A stretch of 47,057 nt of DNA from UBA2108 sp002713215 (GTDB taxonomy: Bacteria > Bacteroidota > Bacteroidia > Flavobacteriales_G > Salibacteraceae), in assembly GCA_937891015.1 (NCBI GenBank), contig CALAPY010000084.1, forward strand, positions 1 through 47,057. Reading direction: 5' to 3'. The notes beneath the pieces were generated by a model. That model worked only from the letters and a program-made list of their open reading frames with translations, was not told the origin of the DNA and searched no databases. Both the position numbers and the translations under genes were made by a program. Shown one piece after another: positions 8,859-17,328 of this stretch (its first letter is position 1; every line of letters begins with the position of its first letter).

Positions 8859-10388
8859 TCAATGTTTAAAATGTCTTGTCCCTGTCATGACCATGGCCAT
8901 GTTGTTATCGTTGCAATAGTCTATACTCAACTGATCTTTGATTGATCCTCCTGGCTGAATTACCGTATCGATCCCTTCTCCTCCAGCAATTTCTACACAA
9001 TCGGGGAAGGGGAAAAATGCATCGGATGCCATAACGGCACCTTGCAACTCAAAATTGAATGCCTTGGCTTTGGTTATAGCCTGACGAAGTGCATCAACCC
9101 GACTGGTTTGTCCGGTACCACTAGCCAGCAGTTGTTTGTTTTTGGCCAATATAATGGTGTTTGATTTGGTATGCTTAACCAACTTATTGGCAAATAACAA
9201 ATCTTCTATTTCTTCATCGGTGGGCTTATTGTTGGTTACCGGATTTAAATCGCTTGATGTTTCCGATTTGTCATCCTTTCCCTGGGCCAATACTCCATTT
9301 AATGCTGACCGGTACAGAACCTCTGGCATTTCGGTTTGCTTTTTCACCAAAACAATTCGGTTCTTCTTTTGGGTCAGAATTTCCAGGGCTTCGGAACTGT
9401 ATGAAGGAGCAATAATGACTTCGAAAAACAGGTTCTGGATTTCCGAAGCTGTTTCTGTATCAACTTCTGAATTGGAAATCAAAACTCCTCCAAATGCAGA
9501 AACAGGATCACCTGCGAGAGCATCTTTCCAGGCTTCCAGAATGGTATTTCGGGTGGCAATTCCACAAGCGTTGTTGTGTTTTAGAACAGCAAAAGTGGGA
9601 GCGTCGTTTTCGAATTCAGCCATTAGCGCAACAGCTGCATCCACATCCAGCAAGTTGTTGTACGACAATTCTTTTCCATGAAGCTTGTCAAAAATAGCAT
9701 CCATATCTCCATAGAATACTCCTTTCTGATGTGGGTTTTCTCCGTACCGAAGTACCTGCGATTTGTGCTCCGAAACTTTTAGGAACTCCTGGCCAAAATC
9801 GTGGTTGAAGTAATCGGATATCGCAGAATCATAGTGTGACGATACTTTAAAAGCTTCCAGAGCTAATTTTTTCCGCTGGCTGGTATTTGTCTCTCCCGAA
9901 CCCTCATTAAGCAGGTCAAGAATTTCCTGGTATTGATCTACGGAAGGGACAATAACCACATCTTTAAAGTTTTTGGCTGCTGCGCGAATCAATGAAATTC
10001 CACCTATATCAATTTTCTCGATAATGGTTTGTTCATCATCGGTTGAAGCTACGGTTTTTTCGAACGGATACAGGTCCACAATTACCAAATCGAGTTGAGG
10101 AATTTCAAACTCGTTCAGTTGGGCCATGTCTTCGTTGAGCTCTCGTCGGGCAAGTATTCCTCCAAACACTTTTGGGTGAAGCGTTTTTACCCTGCCTCCA
10201 AGAATGGAAGGATAAGATGTTAAGTCTTCAACGGGAACTACCTGGATGCCCAAATTCTCAATAAAAGAGCGTGTTCCTCCGGTGGAATAAATGGTAACAT
10301 TCAGCTCGTACAGCTTCCTAACAATTGGCTCCAAACCATCCTTACTAAAAACTGAAATTAATGCGCTTTTGATCTTCTTTACTTCCAC
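8859..10388 (-). CDS. purH: Bifunctional AICAR transformylase / IMP cyclohydrolase PurH
   Basis: About 509 residues. The N-terminal MGS-like cyclohydrolase domain has VFSKDGL, YSTGGT and GGRVKTLHPKVFGGILARR. The C-terminal AICAR formyltransferase domain has LRYGENPHQKGVFYG and LKHNNACGIA. It performs the last two steps of de novo IMP synthesis. No ATG is available: the frame opens at a TTG (10397) and a GTG at 10388 gives MEVKKIKSALISVF, matching the usual family N-terminus, so I chose GTG. It heads the operon that continues into mreB. The KHxNPCG motif of many homologues reads KHNNACG here, probably a tolerated change. Confidence 0.94.
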   Translation of the reverse strand: MEVKKIKSALISVFSKDGLEPIVRKLYELNVTIYSTGGTRSFIENLGIQVVPVEDLTSYPSILGGRVKTLHPKVFGGILARRELNEDMAQLNEFEIPQLDLVIVDLYPFEKTVASTDDEQTIIEKIDIGGISLIRAAAKNFKDVVIVPSVDQYQEILDLLNEGSGETNTSQRKKLALEAFKVSSHYDSAISDYFNHDFGQEFLKVSEHKSQVLRYGENPHQKGVFYGDMDAIFDKLHGKELSYNNLLDVDAAVALMAEFENDAPTFAVLKHNNACGIATRNTILEAWKDALAGDPVSAFGGVLISNSEVDTETASEIQNLFFEVIIAPSYSSEALEILTQKKNRIVLVKKQTEMPEVLYRSALNGVLAQGKDDKSETSSDLNPVTNNKPTDEEIEDLLFANKLVKHTKSNTIILAKNKQLLASGTGQTSRVDALRQAITKAKAFNFELQGAVMASDAFFPFPDCVEIAGGEGIDTVIQPGGSIKDQLSIDYCNDNNMAMVMTGTRHFKH

Positions 10389-10565
10389 AACAAACAAATA
10401 ATTCGAACCCCAGGTAAATTTGGCGTTTCAAAATTTAAAACTACACTTTTTAAGTTCCTGTATAGCAGGCTGTTACCTGATAGTAATTTTACAATCAACA
10501 GGCAACAACTCTATATGCAATTCTAACTATAATCGGCGCCTGCTCAGTGAGGTAAAACACAGAAA

Positions 10566-10580
10566 ATCAACAATGTTGAT
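10566..10580. repeat. 15-bp palindrome between purH and purF
   Basis: ATCAACA-A-TGTTGAT is a perfect inverted repeat with a one-base centre. It lies in the 257-bp gap upstream of purH and downstream of purF. It has no T-tract, so it looks more like a protein-binding dyad than a terminator. Its role is unknown; control of purH is one possibility. Confidence 0.4.
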
Positions 10581-10645
10581 AAAACAGGCGAATTGTTAAA
10601 AAGTGGGAGTGTTTTTTGAACTGAATTCGTTCTGGTTCCAGAACC

Positions 10646-12547
10646 CTAATAAGCCCTCTCAGAACTTCCCTCGTAGTAGAGAACAAAAGCCTTGTTAACT
10701 ACCCTAATTCCACCTGGAGTCGGGAAGTTTCCCGTAAAGTACCAGTCGCCCGCATGATTTGGGCAAGCCACATGCAAACCTTCGATGGTTTGGAAAATTA
10801 TCTCCACCTTGGCATTACAATCAGGTGGCGTTACCAATTCTGCAATTTTATCGGAGATTTCCCGGGCGGTAAAAGGTTCGTAAATTTCATTCACGACATT
10901 AATTTGCTCATTCATGGGCAACTCCAATTGAGCCTTTGCCTTTTTGTAAACCTGTTTAACTAGCCCTTCTTTGCCCCGGTCGACCAATAAAGCCAGGGCC
11001 GCTCTAAAGGCAATGAAATCGCTCATGCGAGCCATGTCTATTCCATAGCAATCAGGAAAACGAATTTGTGGTGCAGAAGAAACGATTACTATTTTCTTAG
11101 GTTTAAGCCGGTCGAGCATTCTAATGATACTCTTTTTAAGAGTAGTTCCTCTAACAATAGAATCGTCGATTACAACAATGTTATCTTTCCTGGGGTTTAC
11201 AACACCGTAAGTAACATCGTAAACGTGTTCAACCAAGTCATCGCGATCGGCATCCTGAGTAATGAAGGTACGAAGTTTTGCATCTTTAATGGCCAACTTC
11301 TCTACTCGCATGGTGGTTGAAAGAATGGATTCAATTTTATCAGCTGATGGCTTCTCTCCCAATTTTAAAATCTCCTTCTTCTTCCATTGATTGAGTTCAG
11401 CCTCAATACCATTGAGCATCCCATAAAACGAGGTTTCAGCGGTGTTGGGAATGAATGAAAAAACCGTGTTTTTGATGTCGTGATTTACCGATTTCAAAAT
11501 CAAAGGGGTCAACGATCTTCCTAGTTCCTTTCTTTCCTGGTATATGTCTGTATCACTTCCTCGTGAGAAATATATTCGCTCAAAAGAACAAGAGGTTTTT
11601 TTATCGCTCTTTCGAATTTCCTCCTGAGTTACCTTCCCGTTTGCCCGAATCAGAAGCGCATTGCCCGGATCTAATTCTTTGACATCGCTTATCTGTAAAT
11701 TAAATGCGGTTTGAATCGCTGGTCTTTCAGAAGCAACCACTACTACCTCGTCATCCTGATAATGGAAAACTGGGCGAATTCCATTTGGGTCACGAAGTAC
11801 GAAGGCATCACCATGACCTACCAGGCCACACATTACATACCCGCCATCAAAATCTTCGGCTGCATGCCTCAATACTTTTCCAAGATCAAGGCTCTCAATA
11901 ATGCGTTCCGTTATTTCGCGATTGGAGTAACCCAACATCTTACTTTTTTGGAATATGGCTTCATTTTCAACATCCAAAAAATGACCGATCTTTTCCAGTA
12001 CGGTAACCGTATCTGCCTTTTGTTTGGGATGCTGGCCCAGGTTGATTAACAAATCGAATTGTTCATCAACATTGGTCATATTAAAATTTCCGGCAACCAC
12101 CAGGTTCCTTGTTTTCCAATTGTTTTGCCTTAAAAAAGGATGGCAGGCTTCAATGCTATTTTTGCCATAGGTTCCGTACCTCAAATGCCCTAGAAATAAC
12201 TCACCACTAAAGGGCGCATTATCTTTTAACCAATAAGGATCCCTTGCCTTGTCATAATTCTTCCCGATCCTTTCTTCGAACCGGCCATGAATGTGCTGAA
12301 AAATATCCTGGATGGGCTGCTTACTGATAGACCGATATCTGGAAATATATCGTTTGCCAGGTTCTACATCGAGCTTAATGTTGGCAATCCCTGCTCCATC
12401 CTGGCCTCTGTTGTGTTGTTTCTCCATTAGGAGATACATTTTGTTAAGGCCGTAATAGGGCGTCCCGTATTTTTTAACGTAGTAATCCAGTGGTTTTAGG
12501 AGACGAACGAGGGCAACTCCGCACTCGTGTTTAATGAAATCACTCAT
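10646..12547 (-). CDS. purF: Amidophosphoribosyltransferase PurF, long Bacteroidota form
   Basis: 633 residues from the ATG at 12547 (an in-frame ATG nine codons upstream is less likely). A class II glutaminase domain begins MSDFIKHECGVALVRL; the Cys at position 9 would become the N-terminal nucleophile after propeptide removal. The C-terminal phosphoribosyltransferase domain has the PRPP loop VVIDDSIVRGTT. It makes 5-phosphoribosylamine, the first committed purine step. It is longer than the roughly 500-residue enterobacterial enzyme but matches the approximately 630-residue form common in this phylum. A TACCTTTG -7 box lies about 30 bp upstream. Confidence 0.92.
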   Translation of the reverse strand: MSDFIKHECGVALVRLLKPLDYYVKKYGTPYYGLNKMYLLMEKQHNRGQDGAGIANIKLDVEPGKRYISRYRSISKQPIQDIFQHIHGRFEERIGKNYDKARDPYWLKDNAPFSGELFLGHLRYGTYGKNSIEACHPFLRQNNWKTRNLVVAGNFNMTNVDEQFDLLINLGQHPKQKADTVTVLEKIGHFLDVENEAIFQKSKMLGYSNREITERIIESLDLGKVLRHAAEDFDGGYVMCGLVGHGDAFVLRDPNGIRPVFHYQDDEVVVVASERPAIQTAFNLQISDVKELDPGNALLIRANGKVTQEEIRKSDKKTSCSFERIYFSRGSDTDIYQERKELGRSLTPLILKSVNHDIKNTVFSFIPNTAETSFYGMLNGIEAELNQWKKKEILKLGEKPSADKIESILSTTMRVEKLAIKDAKLRTFITQDADRDDLVEHVYDVTYGVVNPRKDNIVVIDDSIVRGTTLKKSIIRMLDRLKPKKIVIVSSAPQIRFPDCYGIDMARMSDFIAFRAALALLVDRGKEGLVKQVYKKAKAQLELPMNEQINVVNEIYEPFTAREISDKIAELVTPPDCNAKVEIIFQTIEGLHVACPNHAGDWYFTGNFPTPGGIRVVNKAFVLYYEGSSERAY

Positions 12548-12575
12548 AAAAAATACGCGCTTATTATAAAGCACA

Positions 12576-12602
12576 CAAAGGTATATTTTAGAACTTTACC
12601 AA
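12576..12602 (-). promoter_or_regulatory. Putative purF promoter
   Basis: On the minus strand TACCTTTG (12583-12576) matches TAnnTTTG. A TTG at 12602-12600 lies 16 bases upstream, slightly shorter than the usual 18-21 base spacing. The expected transcript start leaves a leader of about 20-25 bases before the purF ATG. Confidence 0.5.
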
Positions 12603-12667
12603 ATCGATAGTATTATGAGATTGTTAACTCAATATTTATCTACACTTTTGGGTAAATAGAATTCTGC

Positions 12668-13414
12668 ATGAAGGCCCAAATTGAACACAAAGGCGCAACC
12701 TATAACGTTGACCTGGAAAAGCCAATTGACATTTCCATCCCCATGAAAGCCACACCTGAAAACATGAAGGCCTGGTACCTTGAACCTATGTCTATAGAAC
12801 CGGTTATAGGTGATGGATTTGTTGGTGAGGTAAGTCAAGGAGGGTCGGTGAATTTTAGAACCATTCAGTTTAATCCTCATGGTCACGGTACGCATACAGA
12901 ATGCCTGGGGCACATTACAGAAGAAATCCATTCGGTGAATAAACACATCACTCAATTCTTTTTCTTAGCCCGACTGGTCACTATTCAACCTGAATTAATG
13001 GGTAATGATCAGGTAATAACACTGGAGCAAATGCAGAAAGCACTGGGTGATAAAAAACCCGAGGCGATTGTTTTTAGAACATTACCAAACAACGATGATA
13101 AATTAACTCGTCAATATTCAGCAAGTAACCCTCCTTACCTGGAAGAAGCAGTAGCCCATGAATTGAGAAAAATGGGCGTAAAACATATCTTAATTGACAC
13201 GCCAAGCGTTGACCGGGAGGAAGATGAGGGAAAACTTTTGGCCCATCACGCATTTTGGAACGTTCCTGAAAATCCGAGATTTGATTGCTCCATAACGGAA
13301 TTAATTTATGTTCCGAATGAAGTATCGGATGGTAGTTATTTACTGAACCTTGGCTTCGCCAGTTTTGAAAATGACGCTAGCCCTAGCAAACCTATTTTAT
13401 ACTCGATTTTGTAA
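12668..13414 (+). CDS. Cyclase family protein (kynurenine formamidase-like hydrolase)
   Basis: A 248-residue protein of the cyclase/arylformamidase fold. The metal-site region reads PHGHGTHTECLGH. It resembles the HxGTHxDxPxH motif of kynurenine formamidases, but with Glu in place of Asp and shifted histidines. Later conserved segments include ILIDTPSVDREEDEG and HHAFW, where further histidine ligands normally lie. The likely activity is hydrolysis of an amide or lactone; the substrate is unknown. No tryptophan-catabolism genes are nearby, so a kynurenine role is not supported by context. Confidence 0.82.
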   Translation: MKAQIEHKGATYNVDLEKPIDISIPMKATPENMKAWYLEPMSIEPVIGDGFVGEVSQGGSVNFRTIQFNPHGHGTHTECLGHITEEIHSVNKHITQFFFLARLVTIQPELMGNDQVITLEQMQKALGDKKPEAIVFRTLPNNDDKLTRQYSASNPPYLEEAVAHELRKMGVKHILIDTPSVDREEDEGKLLAHHAFWNVPENPRFDCSITELIYVPNEVSDGSYLLNLGFASFENDASPSKPILYSIL

Positions 13415-13504
13415 GGGGATATTAACAACCAACTATTAACTCAATTTTCATTTCGTCGATATTTTTTGCATTTAACCGGTCTACTTTGGCAAAAAATTAG
13501 TCCG

Positions 13505-15415
13505 ATGAGATTCTTGCTATTTACCGCTTTTTATTTTACCTTTCTTGGACTACAGGCACAATCAAAACAAGCAACAAAAGCCACCGCATTGGTTCAGGAA
13601 GCTATGCTTCTGGAAACGGGCATGGACATGGCGAGTGCCTTAAAACTATATAGGAAGGCTGTAAAAGTAGACCCTACTCTATCCCTGGCCTGGTATCAAC
13701 TCGGAGTGGCATTGAGAAAGAATGCCGAACCCACTAGCGAGCAGGTTACTTGTTTTAAAAATGTGGTTGTGCTGGATAGTAATTCTAAGAATGGAATGAA
13801 TTCTATTGGCAACCTAAGTGCCATCTACAATGACAATGGGATATTTGACACATCGCTATATTACTACAAACGTTACATCAACCACGAGAAACTACACCCA
13901 AAACGAAAAGAACAGGCATTAGCTTCTATGCCTAACCGTGAATTTGCAGCCAAGTCGTATAAACATCCTTTAAAAATAGACCCCTGGCCTTTGCACAATT
14001 GGATCAATGAAGAAAACTCGCTTCAATATTTTCCCATTCTAACAGGTGATGAAAAGAAGATGCTTTTTACCAGAAGAAACAAAGGTTCGCAAAATGAAGA
14101 TTTGTACATTTCTTTGTTCCTGGGAGACTGGCAGGAACCGGACAAACTACCGGGAACCATTAATAGTCATGAATCTGAGGGAACAGCAACTATTTCCGCA
14201 GATGGTACTACCATTGTATGCAGTTATTGCGGAGACCTGAGGGAAAACTTTGGCAATTGTGATTTGTATTATTCTACGCTTAAAGGCAATAAGTGGAGTA
14301 AACTTAAAAACCTTGGGGCTGATATCAATTCGGAGGCATATGAATCTCAGCCATCGCTCTCCGCCGATGGTAGAACTCTATATTTTGTAAGCGACCGGGA
14401 AGGAGGTATTGGTGGGCTTGATATTTATGTTAGTCACAAAATTGATGAGAATCATTGGGATACACCTGTTAATCTAGGTTCGCTAATTAATACCGAGGAA
14501 AACGAGGGTTCTCCATTTTTTCATCCCAACGGAGTCTCACTTTTCTTTGCTAGCAAAGGCCATGTAGGCATGGGTGGTTACGATCTTTTTCTAAGCGAAA
14601 TGGAAGAAGGCAAGTGGACCGAACCGAGGAACCTCGGCTATCCAATTAATGACCAAAACAACCAACTTTCATTATTTGTAAATGCGACAGGCGACAAGGG
14701 ATATTTTAGCAAGGAAGAATTCAGTGACCAATCCATGACTTCGAACCAATCCAGGATTTGGACATTTGATGTACCGCCTGAACTAAAATTAGGACATCGT
14801 AGTAATTACGTTCACGGAAAGGTTTTCGACAATATCACCAAGAAACCTATCGAAGCTTCTTTGAAACTGGTAAATATTGAAACAGATCAAACCATTGGTC
14901 AGGTCAGTTCAAATTTACTCAATGGAAAATATTTAGTAATGCTAGCCGAGGGTGCAGAATATGCCTTTTATGCTGAAACTCCCGGTTATTTATTTAAGAG
15001 TATTTCTTTTAACTACAAAGAGAAAAGGGATTTTGAACCCATTGAATTGGACATCTTCCTGGATCCAATTATCAAGGGCATTACAGTTCAATTAAACAAC
15101 ATCTATTTTGAAACTGGAAAAGCCGTTTTACTCAACAAATCCAGAACGGAACTGAATAAGTTATACCAACTTATGGTCAAAAACCCAACCCTGAATATTG
15201 AATTGGGTGGCCACACGGATAACGTCGGAAGTGATGAAACCAACCTAACTCTTTCCCAAAAAAGAGTGGACGCAGTTAAAACCTACCTTGTGAAAAAAGG
15301 AATTCCATCCTCTCGAATGACAGGTGTAGGTTATGGCGAATCAAAACCAAAGGCCAGCAACGATTCGGCACAAGGAAGAAAGCAAAACCGAAGAGTAGAG
15401 TTTACGGTTATGTAA
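13505..15415 (+). CDS. OmpA-family outer-membrane protein with TPR and PD40 repeats
   Basis: 636 residues from the ATG at 13505, which begins a signal peptide (MRFLLF... cleaved near LQAQ). A TPR-like region (about residues 35-125) precedes at least four WD40-like PD40 repeats (about 170-410) with motifs such as DGRTLYFVSDREGG and GGLDIYVS. A carboxypeptidase-like/beta-sandwich segment follows. The C-terminal OmpA domain contains GGHTDNVGSDETN and the GVGYGESKP tail that binds peptidoglycan. Similar proteins sit near gliding/T9SS components in this phylum, but no such genes adjoin it here. An upstream TTG at 13466 would put extra residues before the signal peptide and was not used. Confidence 0.9.
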   Translation: MRFLLFTAFYFTFLGLQAQSKQATKATALVQEAMLLETGMDMASALKLYRKAVKVDPTLSLAWYQLGVALRKNAEPTSEQVTCFKNVVVLDSNSKNGMNSIGNLSAIYNDNGIFDTSLYYYKRYINHEKLHPKRKEQALASMPNREFAAKSYKHPLKIDPWPLHNWINEENSLQYFPILTGDEKKMLFTRRNKGSQNEDLYISLFLGDWQEPDKLPGTINSHESEGTATISADGTTIVCSYCGDLRENFGNCDLYYSTLKGNKWSKLKNLGADINSEAYESQPSLSADGRTLYFVSDREGGIGGLDIYVSHKIDENHWDTPVNLGSLINTEENEGSPFFHPNGVSLFFASKGHVGMGGYDLFLSEMEEGKWTEPRNLGYPINDQNNQLSLFVNATGDKGYFSKEEFSDQSMTSNQSRIWTFDVPPELKLGHRSNYVHGKVFDNITKKPIEASLKLVNIETDQTIGQVSSNLLNGKYLVMLAEGAEYAFYAETPGYLFKSISFNYKEKRDFEPIELDIFLDPIIKGITVQLNNIYFETGKAVLLNKSRTELNKLYQLMVKNPTLNIELGGHTDNVGSDETNLTLSQKRVDAVKTYLVKKGIPSSRMTGVGYGESKPKASNDSAQGRKQNRRVEFTVM

Positions 15416-15416
15416 T

Positions 15417-16853
15417 CTAATACTTTGCCTTTTCATTCCTTAATTCTAAGAGTTTCTTGTAGATTTCCCTTGCAATTTTATCCTGTTGGTCAGGGTTGCT
15501 GAGTAGAGATTTGTCTTTTTTGCTGTTCAAGTTTCCCAAGGTTAGTAATACACCCGGTGAACTTAGATCGGTTAACACTTTAAAATTTGCGGGACGTGGC
15601 TCATTCTTAGGCTTAAGCTTTCCAATACCGTCCTTTAGTAGCATTTGAGCATACTTTTTAGATTTTTCACCCTTGGCATGAAATGCATTAACTTCAGAAT
15701 TAACATTGCTGTTTGGATTACCATCAGAATGAATGCTAAGCATTAAATCACATTCTTTATTGTTAGCCATTCGAACTCGATCGTGCAGGCTTATAAATTC
15801 GTCATTAGCCCTGGTTAAAATTATTTCCACCTCCCCTCTTGTACTCAATGCTGAAATTTTCCTGCAAATGGAAAGGCTAATTTCTTTCTCCAAAATCTCA
15901 TGATTATGAAACCCCGGGTCTTTTCCTCCATGACCTGCATCCAGCACCACTACAAATGGTTCATATGCTTGATTCTGAAAAGAGTTTAACACTAATATCG
16001 TAACCAATAGAAGCATTGAAGCTACAATTTTAGTAATGCGATTGAATCGCTTCGGCTCAATTTTTCCCATCATTTTTATTCTGTTTTTTATTTGTATATA
16101 ACTAAAACTACTGGCAATTGGTGGCGCATTTATTCCAGTGACGGCATCGATTATGGCATTCATGTAATCCTTAGGGTGCCCCAAGTTGTTTGTTAGAATT
16201 TGATCTACCTGATACTCGTGATTTTCCTTTACCGATTTTTTAAAAAACCACATAAAAGGATTAAACCAGAATAAGCATGTAATTAATTCGACAAGCAAAA
16301 TGTCAAAACTGTGAAATTGGCTTGAATGAACTTCTTCGTGTAGGAATACATATTCCGATACCTCTTTCGACTCAAATTTTTTTCGATCAAGAAACAGGTA
16401 ATGAAAAAAACTAAAAGGGCTGATTGGTTTATCCAACAACACAATTGAAAGTTTTCCTCTTCTTGTGCTGGAATTGCGTGTAGAAGACAAAATTGAATAT
16501 AGGTTTCTTAAATAAAGAAACAATAGAATTCCCGATACCGTCAGATATAAAAGCAAATAAACGTTTGTTGGAAAAATTGAATGTTCAATGGGGGCAACTT
16601 CATGAATCTCCAGAACATTGGTATTTTCTTTATCGGAGTTTAAGGCTGGTAAGCTTATTACAGCATTCAATTGCTGTACGGGTTTGGGGAGGAGAACTTC
16701 AAACTTCAGGATGGGTGTTAATAAGCTGAGTACTACCGATGAAATGAGGAAGTAACGTGTAAAGCCAAACAATTTGCTTCGCTTTAAAATTAAGTAGAAT
16801 ATGAGGTAGACAACTCCTGAAAGAACCAGGGTCTCTGTTATATATTGTATCAT
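15417..16853 (-). CDS. M56 (BlaR1-like) membrane metalloprotease fused to a degenerate amidase_3 domain
   Basis: 478 residues. Helices lie near 8-24, 33-49 and 98-116. A cytoplasmic M56 zinc protease core carries HEEVH (172-176) and Glu213 in NHEYQVD as likely ligands. A further helix (about 276-291) places the C-terminal domain outside the cytoplasm. That domain (about 300-470) is an N-acetylmuramoyl-L-alanine amidase type 3 fold: LDAGHGG (His308), LEKE (Glu322) and SIHSDG (His375) supply the zinc triad. The segment that normally reads VExGF is LLTLGNL here, so the catalytic Glu is Thr438. I infer a muropeptide-sensing or inactive amidase domain controlling the protease. It overlaps the BlaI gene by 4 bp (ATGA) and converges on the OmpA gene with a one-base gap. 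Confidence 0.85.
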   Translation of the reverse strand: MIQYITETLVLSGVVYLIFYLILKRSKLFGFTRYFLISSVVLSLLTPILKFEVLLPKPVQQLNAVISLPALNSDKENTNVLEIHEVAPIEHSIFPTNVYLLLYLTVSGILLFLYLRNLYSILSSTRNSSTRRGKLSIVLLDKPISPFSFFHYLFLDRKKFESKEVSEYVFLHEEVHSSQFHSFDILLVELITCLFWFNPFMWFFKKSVKENHEYQVDQILTNNLGHPKDYMNAIIDAVTGINAPPIASSFSYIQIKNRIKMMGKIEPKRFNRITKIVASMLLLVTILVLNSFQNQAYEPFVVVLDAGHGGKDPGFHNHEILEKEISLSICRKISALSTRGEVEIILTRANDEFISLHDRVRMANNKECDLMLSIHSDGNPNSNVNSEVNAFHAKGEKSKKYAQMLLKDGIGKLKPKNEPRPANFKVLTDLSSPGVLLTLGNLNSKKDKSLLSNPDQQDKIAREIYKKLLELRNEKAKY

Positions 16854-17230
16854 TTAGACCCTTTTTTCTTATTAATTTGAGATTCTACCAAGCTCTTCAA
16901 TTCATCCAATTCTTCAACGGTTAAATCTGTTTTAGAGGTAAAAAACGATGCAAATTGCGAAGGAGATCCATTAAAGAATTGAGTAACTACTTTCTTAAGG
17001 TGTGAAGAAAAATAATCCTCCTTGTTTAGAATAGGAAAATATTGCTTGTCGCGACCCAGTTTATTAAATCCAATATATTTTTTGTCTACCATTCTGCTCA
17101 AAAGTGTTGCTATGGTTGTATAAGCCGGCTTAGGCTCTGGAAAAAGCTCTACAATGTCCTTCATGAATCCTTTTTTGAGTTTCCAGAGAAACTCCATAAC
17201 TTCAAGTTCAGTATTGTTTAATTCTTTCAT
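16850..17230 (-). CDS. BlaI/MecI/CopY family transcriptional repressor
   Basis: 126 residues from the ATG at 17230. An N-terminal winged helix reads LNNTELEVMEFLWKLKKG, followed by YTTIATLLSRMVDKKYI (recognition helix and wing). A C-terminal dimerisation region follows. BlaI repressors are released when the partner M56 protease is activated by a cell-wall signal. An in-frame ATG at 17284 exists, but that extension would be encoded by the operator/promoter region, so 17230 is preferred. Two identical CTACAAATGTAG dyads lie immediately upstream. It is co-transcribed with the M56-amidase gene, supporting an autoregulated sensor-repressor pair. Confidence 0.92.
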   Translation of the reverse strand: MKELNNTELEVMEFLWKLKKGFMKDIVELFPEPKPAYTTIATLLSRMVDKKYIGFNKLGRDKQYFPILNKEDYFSSHLKKVVTQFFNGSPSQFASFFTSKTDLTVEELDELKSLVESQINKKKGSK

Positions 17231-17232
17231 TT

Positions 17233-17244
17233 CTACAAATGTAG
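17233..17244. promoter_or_regulatory. BlaI-type operator 1
   Basis: CTACAAATGTAG is a dyad with five-base arms containing the TACA/TGTA core known for BlaI/MecI operators. It lies 2 bp before the blaI-like start codon. An identical copy begins 20 bp upstream, two helical turns away, so two repressor dimers could bind the same DNA face. Confidence 0.75.
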
Positions 17245-17252
17245 TTTTACTA

Positions 17253-17264
17253 CTACAAATGTAG
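17253..17264. promoter_or_regulatory. BlaI-type operator 2 overlapping the -7 box
   Basis: This is an exact second copy of CTACAAATGTAG. On the minus strand it contains TACATTTG, a perfect TAnnTTTG -7 box, so repressor binding would directly occlude RNA polymerase. Confidence 0.75.
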
Positions 17265-17285
17265 TAATAAAATATTGCCGACAAA
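17256..17285 (-). promoter_or_regulatory. Promoter of the blaI-M56/amidase operon
   Basis: On the minus strand TTTG (17285-17282) is followed after 18 bases by TACATTTG (17263-17256), close to the Bacteroidota consensus TTG-N19-TAnnTTTG. Transcription would begin between the two operator copies, about 20 bases before the ATG at 17230. Confidence 0.65.
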
Positions 17286-17328
17286 AAAAGCCAACAATAA
17301 GTCGACTTTCTTATTAAACAGTTGCGGG

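Noticed and set aside
9136..9681. 181-codon open frame on the plus strand inside purH
   Set aside because: It is antisense to a fully conserved purH with no gap. The serine-rich product has no recognisable domain.
13466..13504. TTG-initiated extension of the OmpA-family protein
   Set aside because: It would place 13 extra residues before an evident signal peptide. The ATG at 13505 starts the signal peptide directly.
17231..17284. Upstream ATG extension of the BlaI repressor
   Set aside because: The extra codons run through both operator copies and the promoter. The helix-turn-helix starts at its usual distance from the ATG at 17230.
17296..17316. AATAAG/CTTATT inverted repeat between the BlaI and odhB genes as a terminator
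   Set aside because: The six-base AT-only stem has no immediate T-run on either strand.
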